From: Croceimicrobium sp963977415
GTDB taxonomy: Bacteria > Bacteroidota > Bacteroidia > Flavobacteriales > Schleiferiaceae
DNA length: 64,000 nucleotides
Reading direction: 5' to 3'
Assembly (NCBI GenBank): GCA_963977415.1
Contig: CAXBOS010000005.1
Span: 191,233 to 255,232, forward strand
The translations under genes and the position numbers were made by a program. Below the pieces are notes generated by a model. The model saw only the letters and a program-made list of their open reading frames with translations, was not told where the DNA came from and did no database searches. Shown here piece by piece: positions 41,828-50,087 of this stretch; the stretch's first letter is position 1, and each line of letters begins with the position of its first letter.

Positions 41828-44095
41828 ATGATTTTTGATATCGAAATGATCAAAAAGGTTTACGCCAAATTTCCCGAGCGCGTTGCTGCTGCTCGTAAAA
41901 TTACTGGTGGACCCCTTACCCTAGCGGAAAAAATTCTTTATGCCCACTTGTGGGATGAAAACAACAATACAGCTCATACGAGAGGTAAAAGCTACGTAGA
42001 CTTTGCCCCTGATCGTGTGGCCATGCAAGACGCAACTGCGCAAATGGCCCTATTGCAATTTATGCAATCAGGACGTAAAGAAGCTGCTGTACCTTCAACG
42101 GTGCATTGTGATCACCTTATTCAGGCTGAAACGGGTGCGGTAGCCGATTTAAAAAACGCCAAGCAAAAGAGCTCGGAAGTTTTTGATTTCCTTCAATCTG
42201 TATCGAATAAATACGGTATTGGTTTTTGGGAACCAGGTGGTGGTATTATTCACCAAGTAGTTTTAGAAAACTATGCTTTCCCTGGTGGAATGATGATCGG
42301 TACCGATTCACATACTGTAAATGCTGGTGGCCTCGGAATGGTGGCCATTGGTGTAGGTGGTGCTGATGCCGTAGACGTTATGGCCGGTATGCCTTGGGAA
42401 CTTAAATTCCCTAAGCTTATTGGGGTAAAATTAACAGGTAAACTATCTGGCTGGACCGCTAGCAAAGACGTAATTTTAAAACTTGCTGGCATCCTAACCG
42501 TAAAAGGTGGTACTGGTGCCATTGTAGAATATTTCGGACCGGGTGCTAAGTCTTTAAGCTGCACTGGTAAAGGAACCATTTGTAATATGGGCGCCGAAAT
42601 TGGTGCTACTACTTCTACCTTTGGTTACGACAATAAAATGGGCGATTACCTTCGTGGTACTGGCCGTGCAGAAGTAGCTGATGCTGCCGATGCCATTGCA
42701 GAACACCTTACGGGAGATGAGGAAGTATATAATAATCCAGAAGCTTACTTCGATCAAGTTATTGAAATCGACCTCAGCACCTTAGAGCCGCATATCAACG
42801 GACCCTTTACTCCCGATAGAGCTACACCAATTAGCCAATTTGCTAAAGAGGTGGAAGCCAATGGCTGGCCAAAAGAATTGGAAGTAGGTTTAATTGGTTC
42901 TTGTACTAACTCTTCTTATGAAGATTTAACTCGTGCCGCCTCGATCGCCCAGCAGGCCATCGATAAAAACCTCACTGTACGTTCTGAATTTACCATTACT
43001 CCTGGTAGCGAGCAAGTTCGCTTTACGGCAGATCGTGATGGACTGTTAGAAAAATTTAACGCCATGGGTGGGGTTGTAATGGCTAACGCTTGTGGACCAT
43101 GTATTGGTCAATGGGCGCGTCATACCGACGATCCTACTCGTAAAAACTCCATTATCACTTCATTCAACCGAAATTTCGCGAAGCGTAACGACGGTAATCC
43201 TAATACCCACAGTTTTGTGGCTAGTCCAGAGATTGTAACAGCTATGGCTATTGCGGGAGATATGACTTTTAATCCATTAACTGATACGCTTACGAACGAA
43301 AAAGGTGAGCAAGTTAAATTGGATGAGCCATTAGGAATAGAGATGCCTCCAGCTGGTTTTGCTGTAGAAAACAATGGATACCATGAGCCTGCCGCTGATG
43401 GTAGTAATGTAACTATTCAAGTTGCTGAAAAATCAGAACGTCTACAATTATTAGATCCTTTCCAAGCTTGGGATGGTAAAAATATTGAAGGCATGCGCCT
43501 AATTATTAAGGCGAAAGGAAAATGTACTACCGACCATATTTCTATGGCTGGTCCATGGTTACGTTTCCGCGGTCACTTAGATAATATCTCTAATAACACT
43601 TTAACAGGTGCGATTAATTATTTCAATGATGAGCCAGGACGCGTTAAAAACCTCTTAACAGGTGAAGTTGGTACTGTGCCGGATGTGCAAAGAGCATACA
43701 AAGCAGCGGGAATCCCAACCATTGTTGTGGGTGATCATAACTACGGCGAAGGAAGCTCACGCGAGCATGCCGCTATGCAGCCGCGCCACTTAGGAATGAG
43801 AATCGTATTGGTAAAATCTTTTGCCCGTATCCACGAAACCAACCTTAAGAAGCAGGGAATGCTTGGCCTTACTTTCCAAAATGAAGCCGACTATAATTTA
43901 TTCCGTGAAGATGACATCATCGACACCGTAGACCTAGATCAGTTTCAAGAAGGCAAAGCCTTACAATTGAGATTGAAACATGCTGACGGTAGTGAAGACT
44001 TAATTACCGTTGACCATACTTACAATGATTCGCAAATAGCTTGGTTTAAAGCGGGTAGCGCTCTGAATAAGATTAAAAGCGACCTTATAGCTTAA
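41828..44095 (+). CDS. acn: Aconitate hydratase (mitochondrial-type)
   Basis: The 755-residue protein begins MIFDIEMIKKVYAKFPERV. It carries the [4Fe-4S] cysteines in GSCTNSSYEDL and ANACGPCIGQW, the substrate region GMMIGTDSHTVNAGGLGM, and the C-terminal swivel domain with GDHNYGEGSSREHAAMQPRHLG. It isomerises citrate to isocitrate in the TCA cycle. Its domain order and length are those of the mitochondrial-type (AcnM-like) aconitases common in Bacteroidota, not AcnB. It is monocistronic, with a promoter at 41796 and a terminator at 44119. Confidence 0.97.
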   Translation: MIFDIEMIKKVYAKFPERVAAARKITGGPLTLAEKILYAHLWDENNNTAHTRGKSYVDFAPDRVAMQDATAQMALLQFMQSGRKEAAVPSTVHCDHLIQAETGAVADLKNAKQKSSEVFDFLQSVSNKYGIGFWEPGGGIIHQVVLENYAFPGGMMIGTDSHTVNAGGLGMVAIGVGGADAVDVMAGMPWELKFPKLIGVKLTGKLSGWTASKDVILKLAGILTVKGGTGAIVEYFGPGAKSLSCTGKGTICNMGAEIGATTSTFGYDNKMGDYLRGTGRAEVADAADAIAEHLTGDEEVYNNPEAYFDQVIEIDLSTLEPHINGPFTPDRATPISQFAKEVEANGWPKELEVGLIGSCTNSSYEDLTRAASIAQQAIDKNLTVRSEFTITPGSEQVRFTADRDGLLEKFNAMGGVVMANACGPCIGQWARHTDDPTRKNSIITSFNRNFAKRNDGNPNTHSFVASPEIVTAMAIAGDMTFNPLTDTLTNEKGEQVKLDEPLGIEMPPAGFAVENNGYHEPAADGSNVTIQVAEKSERLQLLDPFQAWDGKNIEGMRLIIKAKGKCTTDHISMAGPWLRFRGHLDNISNNTLTGAINYFNDEPGRVKNLLTGEVGTVPDVQRAYKAAGIPTIVVGDHNYGEGSSREHAAMQPRHLGMRIVLVKSFARIHETNLKKQGMLGLTFQNEADYNLFREDDIIDTVDLDQFQEGKALQLRLKHADGSEDLITVDHTYNDSQIAWFKAGSALNKIKSDLIA

Positions 44096-44118
44096 ATTTT
44101 GGTAAGCCTAAATATGAG

Positions 44119-44156
44119 ATCCCTCTCAACAAAATTGCTGAGAGGGATTTTTTTTT
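44119..44156 (+). terminator. Terminator of the aconitase gene
   Basis: ATCCCTCTCA / TGAGAGGGAT make a perfect 10-bp stem with the loop ACAAAATTGC, then nine T. Confidence 0.92.
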
Positions 44157-44197
44157 GACTTTTTTCTAAAAAGTAATGAAAATCACAAATTGTTAAT

Positions 44198-44205
44198 TAT
44201 ATTTG
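44198..44205 (+). promoter_or_regulatory. -7 promoter box of the candidate small RNA
   Basis: TATATTTG is an exact TAnnTTTG match in an otherwise gene-free region, 43 nt after the aconitase terminator hairpin. No TTTG is seen at the -33 position. Confidence 0.5.
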
Positions 44206-44209
44206 CATT

Positions 44210-44372
44210 GTTAATAGTAAAGCTATCATATACGCGTTTAACGTATCTCTATTGCTAGTAACACTATAAATGAAATTTAATTGAATTGGCGACTAGCCTA
44301 TCCCACTAAAGATAGCTTGGTTGGTTTAACTCTCTCGCTCCTTTTTCTTAAGGACGGGAGAGTTTCTTTTTA
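44210..44372 (+). ncRNA. Candidate small RNA with own promoter and terminator
   Basis: A -7 box at 44198 would start a transcript near 44210. It ends in a rho-independent-type hairpin at about 44328-44365 (AACTCTC/GAGAGTT with an inner CCTT/AAGG stem) followed by TTTCTTTTT. The ~160 nt between have no ORF longer than four codons but contain the stem-loops ATACG-CGTTTAA-CGTAT and CTATC-CCACTAAA-GATAG. It lies between the aconitase terminator and a separate promoter for the next gene at 44477, so it is a free-standing unit and not a leader. I do not recognise the family. Confidence 0.5.
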
Positions 44373-44476
44373 GGGACCTTTTCGTTTCATCGTTTCCTTA
44401 TTATTAGTGTATTTTAAAAAGAAATAGGGCGGACCAATTCCCCTTCGCTAGGCAAGCCCACGCTTTACCTTTCCAT

Positions 44477-44484
44477 TATCTTTG
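44477..44484 (+). promoter_or_regulatory. -7 promoter box of the 44539 T9SS gene
   Basis: TATCTTTG is an exact TAnnTTTG match, 54 nt before the first ATG. With the candidate small RNA this accounts for the 443-bp gap after the aconitase gene; the rest shows nothing more. Confidence 0.6.
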
Positions 44485-44538
44485 CAAAAATTCTGTTAGT
44501 CGCTAACCAACTAAGCTTAAGCATCGTTATACTAGCAG

Positions 44539-45594
44539 ATGAAAACTAAAGTCATGAAAAAAATTATTACCCTTTGTATTGCCCTAACGGCGCTAAGTGC
44601 ACAAGCTCAAAACTTCTCACCTACTCTTAATCGAAATTTCGAGTTGATTTTTGTAGACTACTTGATGCCTTACAATACCCTAATCAATATCGATCCAAGT
44701 ACGAACCCAGTGGATACTTTCGGTTTCGTAGAAGTATTAAAAAATGCCAATGGCGCGTATTTACAGGGTCGTGAATTTGAATCTGGCAACTTAGTAAGTA
44801 GCTGGTTATGCTCTAATAACGGTAATGTTAATACCGTTTACATAACAAATCCTTTAAATGGCGATACGGTACAAATGGATAAAATTCACCGTGATGCCCA
44901 AGGAAGAGATACACTATACCAAACCTATTACGACACTACCTTTCCTGCCACTGGAAACTTAATCTTAAGTGAGGAATTACGTCTTTATTATGGCCCTAAT
45001 GGCGTAGATAGTGCTGCGATGTCCGAAGTAAATGGCGGCCTTGGATTTGGTAACAATACCAACTATACCGTTTATCGCAATGCCCAAAACATAGTGGACT
45101 CCCTGGTGGCTGATATTGAATTTATGGGCAGCAAATTCCCTATTCAAACCCTGATCTATTTCAGTTCAAACAATAAATTGGATAGTATAAATCTTAAAAA
45201 CAACCTTTCGGGAGAAGTGGCAGAACAAGTGCGTGTGATTAATAATAGCAATGGACTGGTAGAGAAATTTTTCATCTACGAAAGAGGTAATAATAATGCT
45301 TGGACCCTTTATGATGAATATCACCTAAGTACCAACACCTTTTTTGGTCTAAGTCAAAAATCTGCTTTAAGCTTAAACCTTTTCCCTAATCCCAGCCAAG
45401 GTTTATTAAATTTAAATAACCCTCTATCGGCCGATCTTAAAATCATCAATTTAAGTGGAGAGCTTGTTTGGGAGCAAAATGGATTAAGCCCACAAAGCCA
45501 AGTAAGTCTGAAATCGGTAGCGAAAGGTTTCTACCTTGCTCAGATTCGTTTAAGCGATGGAAGCTTTTACAGCGAAAAGATCTTATTGAATTAA
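44539..45594 (+). CDS. T9SS-sorted secreted protein of unknown function
   Basis: The 351-residue protein has a signal peptide (MKKIITLCIALTALSAQAQ from Met6; the first ATG adds MKTKV). The middle ~250 residues are beta-rich and acidic with repeats of the type DSAAMSEVNGGLGFGNN and no known domain. The last ~75 residues are a type A sorting domain: LSLNLFPNPSQGLLNLNNPL, LKIINLSGELVWEQNG, KSVAKGFYLAQIRLSDGSFYSEKILLN. It is expected to pass through the outer membrane by the type IX system. It is monocistronic with its own promoter and terminator. Confidence 0.88.
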   Translation: MKTKVMKKIITLCIALTALSAQAQNFSPTLNRNFELIFVDYLMPYNTLINIDPSTNPVDTFGFVEVLKNANGAYLQGREFESGNLVSSWLCSNNGNVNTVYITNPLNGDTVQMDKIHRDAQGRDTLYQTYYDTTFPATGNLILSEELRLYYGPNGVDSAAMSEVNGGLGFGNNTNYTVYRNAQNIVDSLVADIEFMGSKFPIQTLIYFSSNNKLDSINLKNNLSGEVAEQVRVINNSNGLVEKFFIYERGNNNAWTLYDEYHLSTNTFFGLSQKSALSLNLFPNPSQGLLNLNNPLSADLKIINLSGELVWEQNGLSPQSQVSLKSVAKGFYLAQIRLSDGSFYSEKILLN

Positions 45595-45611
45595 AATCAA
45601 TCTTCTAATTT

Positions 45612-45641
45612 AAAGTCCGCCTTGTTGCGGACTTTTTTTTT
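45612..45641 (+). terminator. Terminator of the 44539 T9SS gene
   Basis: AAAGTCCGC / GCGGACTTT around the loop CTTGTT, followed by a T-run. Confidence 0.9.
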
Positions 45642-45801
45642 GACTTCGCTTTCAGATTGATAGAAAAAAAGGCCTCTAAATCCTAGCATTGCCAATAAAG
45701 TGCCGTCCATAAACCATAAATCTTAAAATACTTTCCGATAAACGAAATTATTACTGGCTGGTCTTTAAACTTATCATCTTTACACCTCAATACAACGAGA
45801 T

Positions 45802-47526
45802 ATGAAAAAGAATATAATTTTTGGACTTAGCCTTCTAGCTTTAGTAGCTTGTAACAAAGAAGATGGGCAACCCCTTCAAAACGCGGCAGGAGAACAAAAT
45901 GTTAATTCTATGCAGGAGCTAAACGTGGCAGGTGACTTTAATTGGTCTGCTTCTTTTCAATCTACGCTAGAAGTTAGTTTCACTAATCCGCACAACCTTT
46001 CGGTAGAAGAGGAACTAATTTATATTCTCGATAATAATGATAATACCCTGGCTAAAACTAGAGTTAAAAACGGCTTAGCATCTTTTGATGTTTACTTTCC
46101 ATCTAACGGTCAGTATAGTTTATACCTTCCTTTTACCGGTCATCAACAAACCCTAAGTAAGCAAGCGAAACAAAACTTCGATCTTAGTCAGAAAATGACA
46201 GGCAAAAGAGCCTCTCAATTCAACAAAACCGCTTCTAGCTCTTGCACCGTATGCGAAACACCCATGACTAACAATCTTGCTGAATTACCTGCTATTACTT
46301 TAGGCCGTCAAACCATCATTTCACAAAATTCTGTTCCAGGATGGCAAACAACCTCTTCTGATGGTAAAATCGAAATTTGGTCTACTGGCTTTGGTGGCGT
46401 ACCTGCCCAAGAAGGCAATCAGTTTTTTGAAATAAATGCCAACCGTCCGGGTGCTTTATACCAAGAGCTTTGCTTAGAGCCAGGGTCTACTATTTCGTGG
46501 TCCGTTTGGCACCGCGGTAGAGCAGGTGTGGATGTAGCTCAAGTTAAAATTGGGGGATCCTTAGCAACTGCAACAGTAGAAGCTACCATGACGAGTGGAA
46601 AAGACGCTTGGAAAAACTATACTGGTACTTATGCAATTCCGGCTAATCAAACCACTACCCTATTTATTTTTGAAGCAGTGAGTGCAGCAGGTGGTGGTTC
46701 GGTAGGTAACTTCCTAGATAATTTCCGCATCAGCTGTGATCAAGATGGCGATGGTGTAGCCGATATTAATGATGATTACCCCACCGACCCGAGCCGCGCT
46801 TACCGCAGCTTCTTCCCTAGTGCAGGAAAACAAATCGTTGCTTTTGAAGACTTATGGCCAGCTACTGGCGACTACGACTTTAACGATTTAGTTTTAAGCA
46901 ATCAAGTTGAGATTAGCCACAATGCCAATAATGAATTGGTAGATGCTAAATTCGCCGTAAGTATTGATGCAATTGGTGCTGGTTTAGCCAACGGAATTGG
47001 CCTTATGCTGCGCAATGAAAGTAAAGCCGCCTTGACTAATGGTTCTATCGCTTCAGTAAGTGGTGATGTAAGTTTAGACCCAGCCAACAACAGCGGATTA
47101 ATTGTAAGCAATAATGTTTTTGCAAGCATAAGCAGCTATTACCAAAACAATGGTAGTGGTCCTTCAAGAACTCCCGATACTTTAAAATTCACCGTGAACT
47201 TCAGTGCCAATGCCGGTAGTGAATTATTACCTGAGCTATACCTATTCCGCAGTAACGACAGAGCGCTAGAAGTCCACCGCAGTGGCTTCTCTCCCTCGGC
47301 TGCCTTTGATGCTTCTCGTGCAAATACTGTCGATGATAATGGTGATTTTAAAACTGCCAGCGGTTTACCTTGGGGAATTGAAATTATTACCGAAACCACT
47401 TTCGATCATGCCCTAGAAAAAGTTGACATGGTACAAGCTTACCCTCAGTTTGCTAGTTGGGCCGCATCTGGCGGAAGCCAAAATGCAACGTGGTTCCTAA
47501 ACCCAGATGTTGAAAAGGTTTTTTAA
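45802..47526 (+). CDS. LruC domain-containing lipoprotein
   Basis: The 574-residue protein has a lipoprotein signal (MKKNIIFGLSLLALVACNKE, Cys at 17). A beta-sandwich region lies around 165-310 (WQTTSSDGKIEIWSTGFGGVPAQEGNQFFEINA, carbohydrate-binding-like). It is followed by a calcium-type loop DQDGDGVADINDDYPTDPSRAYRSFFPS and the LruC motif ESLWPATGDYDFNDLVL-like (here EDLWPATGDYDFNDLVLSNQ). LruC proteins are surface lipoproteins of Bacteroidota and spirochaetes without a settled function. It is monocistronic and is followed by a terminator at 47560. Confidence 0.9.
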   Translation: MKKNIIFGLSLLALVACNKEDGQPLQNAAGEQNVNSMQELNVAGDFNWSASFQSTLEVSFTNPHNLSVEEELIYILDNNDNTLAKTRVKNGLASFDVYFPSNGQYSLYLPFTGHQQTLSKQAKQNFDLSQKMTGKRASQFNKTASSSCTVCETPMTNNLAELPAITLGRQTIISQNSVPGWQTTSSDGKIEIWSTGFGGVPAQEGNQFFEINANRPGALYQELCLEPGSTISWSVWHRGRAGVDVAQVKIGGSLATATVEATMTSGKDAWKNYTGTYAIPANQTTTLFIFEAVSAAGGGSVGNFLDNFRISCDQDGDGVADINDDYPTDPSRAYRSFFPSAGKQIVAFEDLWPATGDYDFNDLVLSNQVEISHNANNELVDAKFAVSIDAIGAGLANGIGLMLRNESKAALTNGSIASVSGDVSLDPANNSGLIVSNNVFASISSYYQNNGSGPSRTPDTLKFTVNFSANAGSELLPELYLFRSNDRALEVHRSGFSPSAAFDASRANTVDDNGDFKTASGLPWGIEIITETTFDHALEKVDMVQAYPQFASWAASGGSQNATWFLNPDVEKVF

Positions 47527-47559
47527 TACCCAACCTTAATTAAAATTTTAAATTGTCAT

Positions 47560-47598
47560 AAATACCTCGTCTCGCAAGGACGGGGTATTTTTTTTTTT
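47560..47598 (+). terminator. Terminator of the LruC gene
   Basis: AAATACCTCGTC / GACGGGGTATTT (one G-U pair) with loop TCGCAAG, followed by a long T-run. Confidence 0.88.
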
Positions 47599-47632
47599 GA
47601 AAAAACTTGAGCAGTCTGAAAAATTTGAACTT

Positions 47633-47649
47633 ACTTTGTACTTCAAAGT
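47633..47649 (+). promoter_or_regulatory. Putative operator 1 of the creD locus
   Basis: ACTTTG-TACTT-CAAAGT is a perfect 6-bp inverted repeat. It overlaps the probable -7 box TTACTTTG (47631-47638) and ends 9 nt before the ATG of the 47659 gene. The same inverted repeat occurs before creD at 48584. Confidence 0.65.
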
Positions 47650-47658
47650 ACTTTTAAT

Positions 47659-48279
47659 ATGAATCAGGAAAAATACCTTCAAGACTTAGCCGAGATCAAA
47701 GAGATGATGAATCGCTCTTCGCGCTTTATCTCCCTCAGTGGTTTATCGGGCGTTTCAGCGGGTATTTTCGCTCTTATTGGTGCTTATGCTGCCTACGAAA
47801 CAGTATACAATAATCAGAACTATTTCGATTATCGTCACGCTTATATCACCCAAGAAAGTTTAGTACAGTTAGTCTTAATTGCCGCTCTCACCTTAGCGGG
47901 AGCCATAGGAACAGGAATCTTTTTCACCACCCGCGAGAGTAAAAAACGCAAACAAAAAATATGGGATACCCAAAGTAAAAGGTTATTGATAAACCTGGCT
48001 ATTCCCTTATTTACAGGAGGATTTTTATCGCTCATCTTAATTCGAGAAGGACTGATTGGATTAGTGGCCCCGATGACGCTCATCTTTTACGGATTGGCCT
48101 TGGTTAATGCTAGTAAATACACCTTAGGGGAATTAAGAAGTTTGGGGATTTTAGAAATTATTTTGGGTTTAGTAGGCTGTGTTTTTATCGGTTATGGTCT
48201 GGTGTTTTGGGCAATCGGCTTCGGCATTTTGCACATCGCTTATGGTTTGGTAATGCACTTTAAATACCAGCAAGCGTGA
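47659..48279 (+). CDS. Membrane protein of the creD locus, unknown function
   Basis: The 206-residue protein has a charged N-terminus (MNQEKYLQDLAEIKEMMNRSSR) and four to five membrane helices (about 24-45, 72-92, 112-130, 132-150, 160-195). No catalytic motif is visible. The next gene, a winged-helix regulator, begins with GTG inside its stop codon (GTGA overlap), so the pair is translationally coupled, and creD follows. Its promoter carries the same operator as creD. It probably acts with CreD in the envelope, which is inferred from the locus only. Confidence 0.8.
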   Translation: MNQEKYLQDLAEIKEMMNRSSRFISLSGLSGVSAGIFALIGAYAAYETVYNNQNYFDYRHAYITQESLVQLVLIAALTLAGAIGTGIFFTTRESKKRKQKIWDTQSKRLLINLAIPLFTGGFLSLILIREGLIGLVAPMTLIFYGLALVNASKYTLGELRSLGILEIILGLVGCVFIGYGLVFWAIGFGILHIAYGLVMHFKYQQA

Positions 48280-48566
48280 AAAATATACTCAAAGATTTAA
48301 ATAAGGCCTTCGAAAATAAAATTCGCTTGGCTATTATGTCGGCTTTGCTGGTAAACGATTACCTAGACTTTAACAGCCTAAAGGAATTACTGGATGTTAC
48401 CGACGGTAATCTAGCTAGCCATTTAAAATCGCTGGAAACAAAAAACTACGTGAGCTTTAAAAAGGAGTTTTTAAATCGGAAGTCGCATACCAAGTATTCG
48501 GCGACGGAAGAAGGCAAACTGGCTTTTAAACTGCATATTAAAGCGATTGAAAAATTACTGAACTAA
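48276..48566 (+). CDS. Winged-helix transcriptional regulator of the creD locus
   Basis: The 96-residue protein is a single winged helix: AFENKIRLAIMSALLVNDYLDFNSLKELLDVTDGNLASHLKSLETKNYVSFKKEF, with the recognition helix in DGNLASHLKSLE and the wing in SHTKYSATEEGKLAF. This is the HTH_34/MarR-like type that pairs with CreD in Bacteroidota. The GTG start overlaps the preceding stop. It is the obvious candidate to bind the ACTTTG-N5-CAAAGT operators at 47633 and 48584, both in the promoters of its own operon and of creD, which implies autoregulation. Binding is not shown by sequence. Confidence 0.88.
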   Translation: MKNILKDLNKAFENKIRLAIMSALLVNDYLDFNSLKELLDVTDGNLASHLKSLETKNYVSFKKEFLNRKSHTKYSATEEGKLAFKLHIKAIEKLLN

Positions 48567-48583
48567 AAATTTTTTACCCAATC

Positions 48584-48600
48584 ACTTTGTAATTCAAAGT
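48584..48600 (+). promoter_or_regulatory. Putative operator 2 in front of creD
   Basis: ACTTTG-TAATT-CAAAGT repeats operator 1 with only two spacer bases changed, and is again followed by ACTTTTAA. It overlaps a weak -7 box (TCACTTTG) and lies 19 nt before the creD start. Confidence 0.65.
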
Positions 48601-48619
48601 ACTTTTAAATAATAGAAAA

Positions 48620-49960
48620 ATGACAACAGAAAACAAACCCTTAGAAAAAGTAAACAACATGATTCGCAACTCCATCATGCTAAAGCTGCTGGTAATAACC
48701 ACATTGATGCTTTTATTATTGATACCCGCCTCGATGATTAACTCCATTATCCAATCGCGTGAGCAAAAAAACAATGAAGCGATTGCCGAAGTGAGCGACA
48801 AATGGGCCGATGCTCAAGAAATTAATGGACCTATTTTAAGTGTGCCTCTTATTTATGAATATGAAAAAGACGGCAAGCTTATTCGCAGCACTAAAAATCT
48901 ACAAATTCTCCCTAAAAGCCTTTCCATCAATGGCGAAGTAGAACCCGAAAAACTGCGTCGTGGTATCTATGAAATTGTGGTTTACAAATCGGATCTGCAT
49001 TTAGCGGGTGAGTTTGATTTAGACCTCGATATCGACAGTACCAATCTCAAGGAAATCCAATTCCACAATGCCTTTGTTACCATTGGTATCTCCGACTTAA
49101 GGGGTATAAAAAACATCATTAAATTTAAATGGAATCAAGAAGATCTAGAGGTAGAACCAGGTTCTAAGCTCAGTAAAATTATTTATTCTGGCATTCACGT
49201 TAAAATTCCGCATCTGCAAAAGCAATGGGGCACAAATGCTAAATTTCAATTTAACTTAGATTTGCAAGGCAGTCGCAACCTATCCTTTATTCCTCTCGGC
49301 AGTAATACAGATGTAAGCCTTAATTCGAGTTGGAACTCCCCTAGTTTTAATGGCAGTTTTTTACCCGATGAACGCGAAATAAGCAATAGTGGCTTTAGCG
49401 CTTCTTGGAAAATTTTACAATTAAATCGCAACTTCCCCGAAAGCTGGATAGGTGATTTTAACGCCAAAACCCTGCAAGAAGCTTCTTTTGGTTTAGACCT
49501 TCTCGTGCCTTTAGATGATTACCAAAAATCGCTGCGATCTTCTAAATATGCGGGAATGACTATCGCCCTTACCTTCTTGATTTTCTTTTTAGTGGAAGTC
49601 TTAAACCAGCGTAAAATTCACCCGCTGCAGTATGCCCTAGTAGGATTATCATTAATCCTATTCTACACTTTATTGGTATCCATTTCGGAGCATTCCAACT
49701 TTAATTTGGCCTACGGAATATCTACCTTGGGTATTGTTGCTATGATTAGTCTCTATAGCATTAGCATCTTTAAAAAGGTAAAAGTAGTTCTGTTGCTTAC
49801 CACCATTTTAATCGCTATTTATGGCTTTCTCTTTGTAACCTTACAACTAGCCGATTATGCCTTATTAATGGGAAGTATTGGTTTAAGCTTAATTTTAGGC
49901 GGAACCATGTATTTCACCCGTAATATCGACTGGTATAAACTCAATTTTGAGACAAATTAA
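48620..49960 (+). CDS. creD: Inner-membrane protein CreD
   Basis: The 446-residue protein has an N-terminal helix (about 18-40, LKLLVITTLMLLLLIPASMINSII). A large periplasmic domain spans about 45-310 (REQKNNEAIAEVSDKWADAQEINGPILSVPLIYEYE ... FIPLGSNTDVSLNSSWNSPSFNGSFLPDEREI). Five or six C-terminal helices follow (from about 315). These are the hallmarks of CreD, an envelope-integrity protein induced by CreBC in Gammaproteobacteria. No CreBC pair is present here; control probably comes from the small winged-helix protein upstream and the operator at 48584. Confidence 0.93.
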   Translation: MTTENKPLEKVNNMIRNSIMLKLLVITTLMLLLLIPASMINSIIQSREQKNNEAIAEVSDKWADAQEINGPILSVPLIYEYEKDGKLIRSTKNLQILPKSLSINGEVEPEKLRRGIYEIVVYKSDLHLAGEFDLDLDIDSTNLKEIQFHNAFVTIGISDLRGIKNIIKFKWNQEDLEVEPGSKLSKIIYSGIHVKIPHLQKQWGTNAKFQFNLDLQGSRNLSFIPLGSNTDVSLNSSWNSPSFNGSFLPDEREISNSGFSASWKILQLNRNFPESWIGDFNAKTLQEASFGLDLLVPLDDYQKSLRSSKYAGMTIALTFLIFFLVEVLNQRKIHPLQYALVGLSLILFYTLLVSISEHSNFNLAYGISTLGIVAMISLYSISIFKKVKVVLLLTTILIAIYGFLFVTLQLADYALLMGSIGLSLILGGTMYFTRNIDWYKLNFETN

Positions 49961-49982
49961 GTTTTGATTATTGAATCCTTTA

Positions 49983-50011
49983 GACCCCTAGTCCTTGGCT
50001 AGGGGTTTTCT
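49983..50011 (+). terminator. Terminator of creD
   Basis: ACCCCTAG / CTAGGGGT with the loop TCCTTGG, followed by TTTTCTCT. On the minus strand the T-run is weaker. Confidence 0.75.
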
Positions 50012-50087
50012 CTGTTATTATAAATGGTAAAAAGCTTCACTCTTAAGCCATGCTCGCAAGCAGCTAGGCTTTAGCAATAAAATCGAT

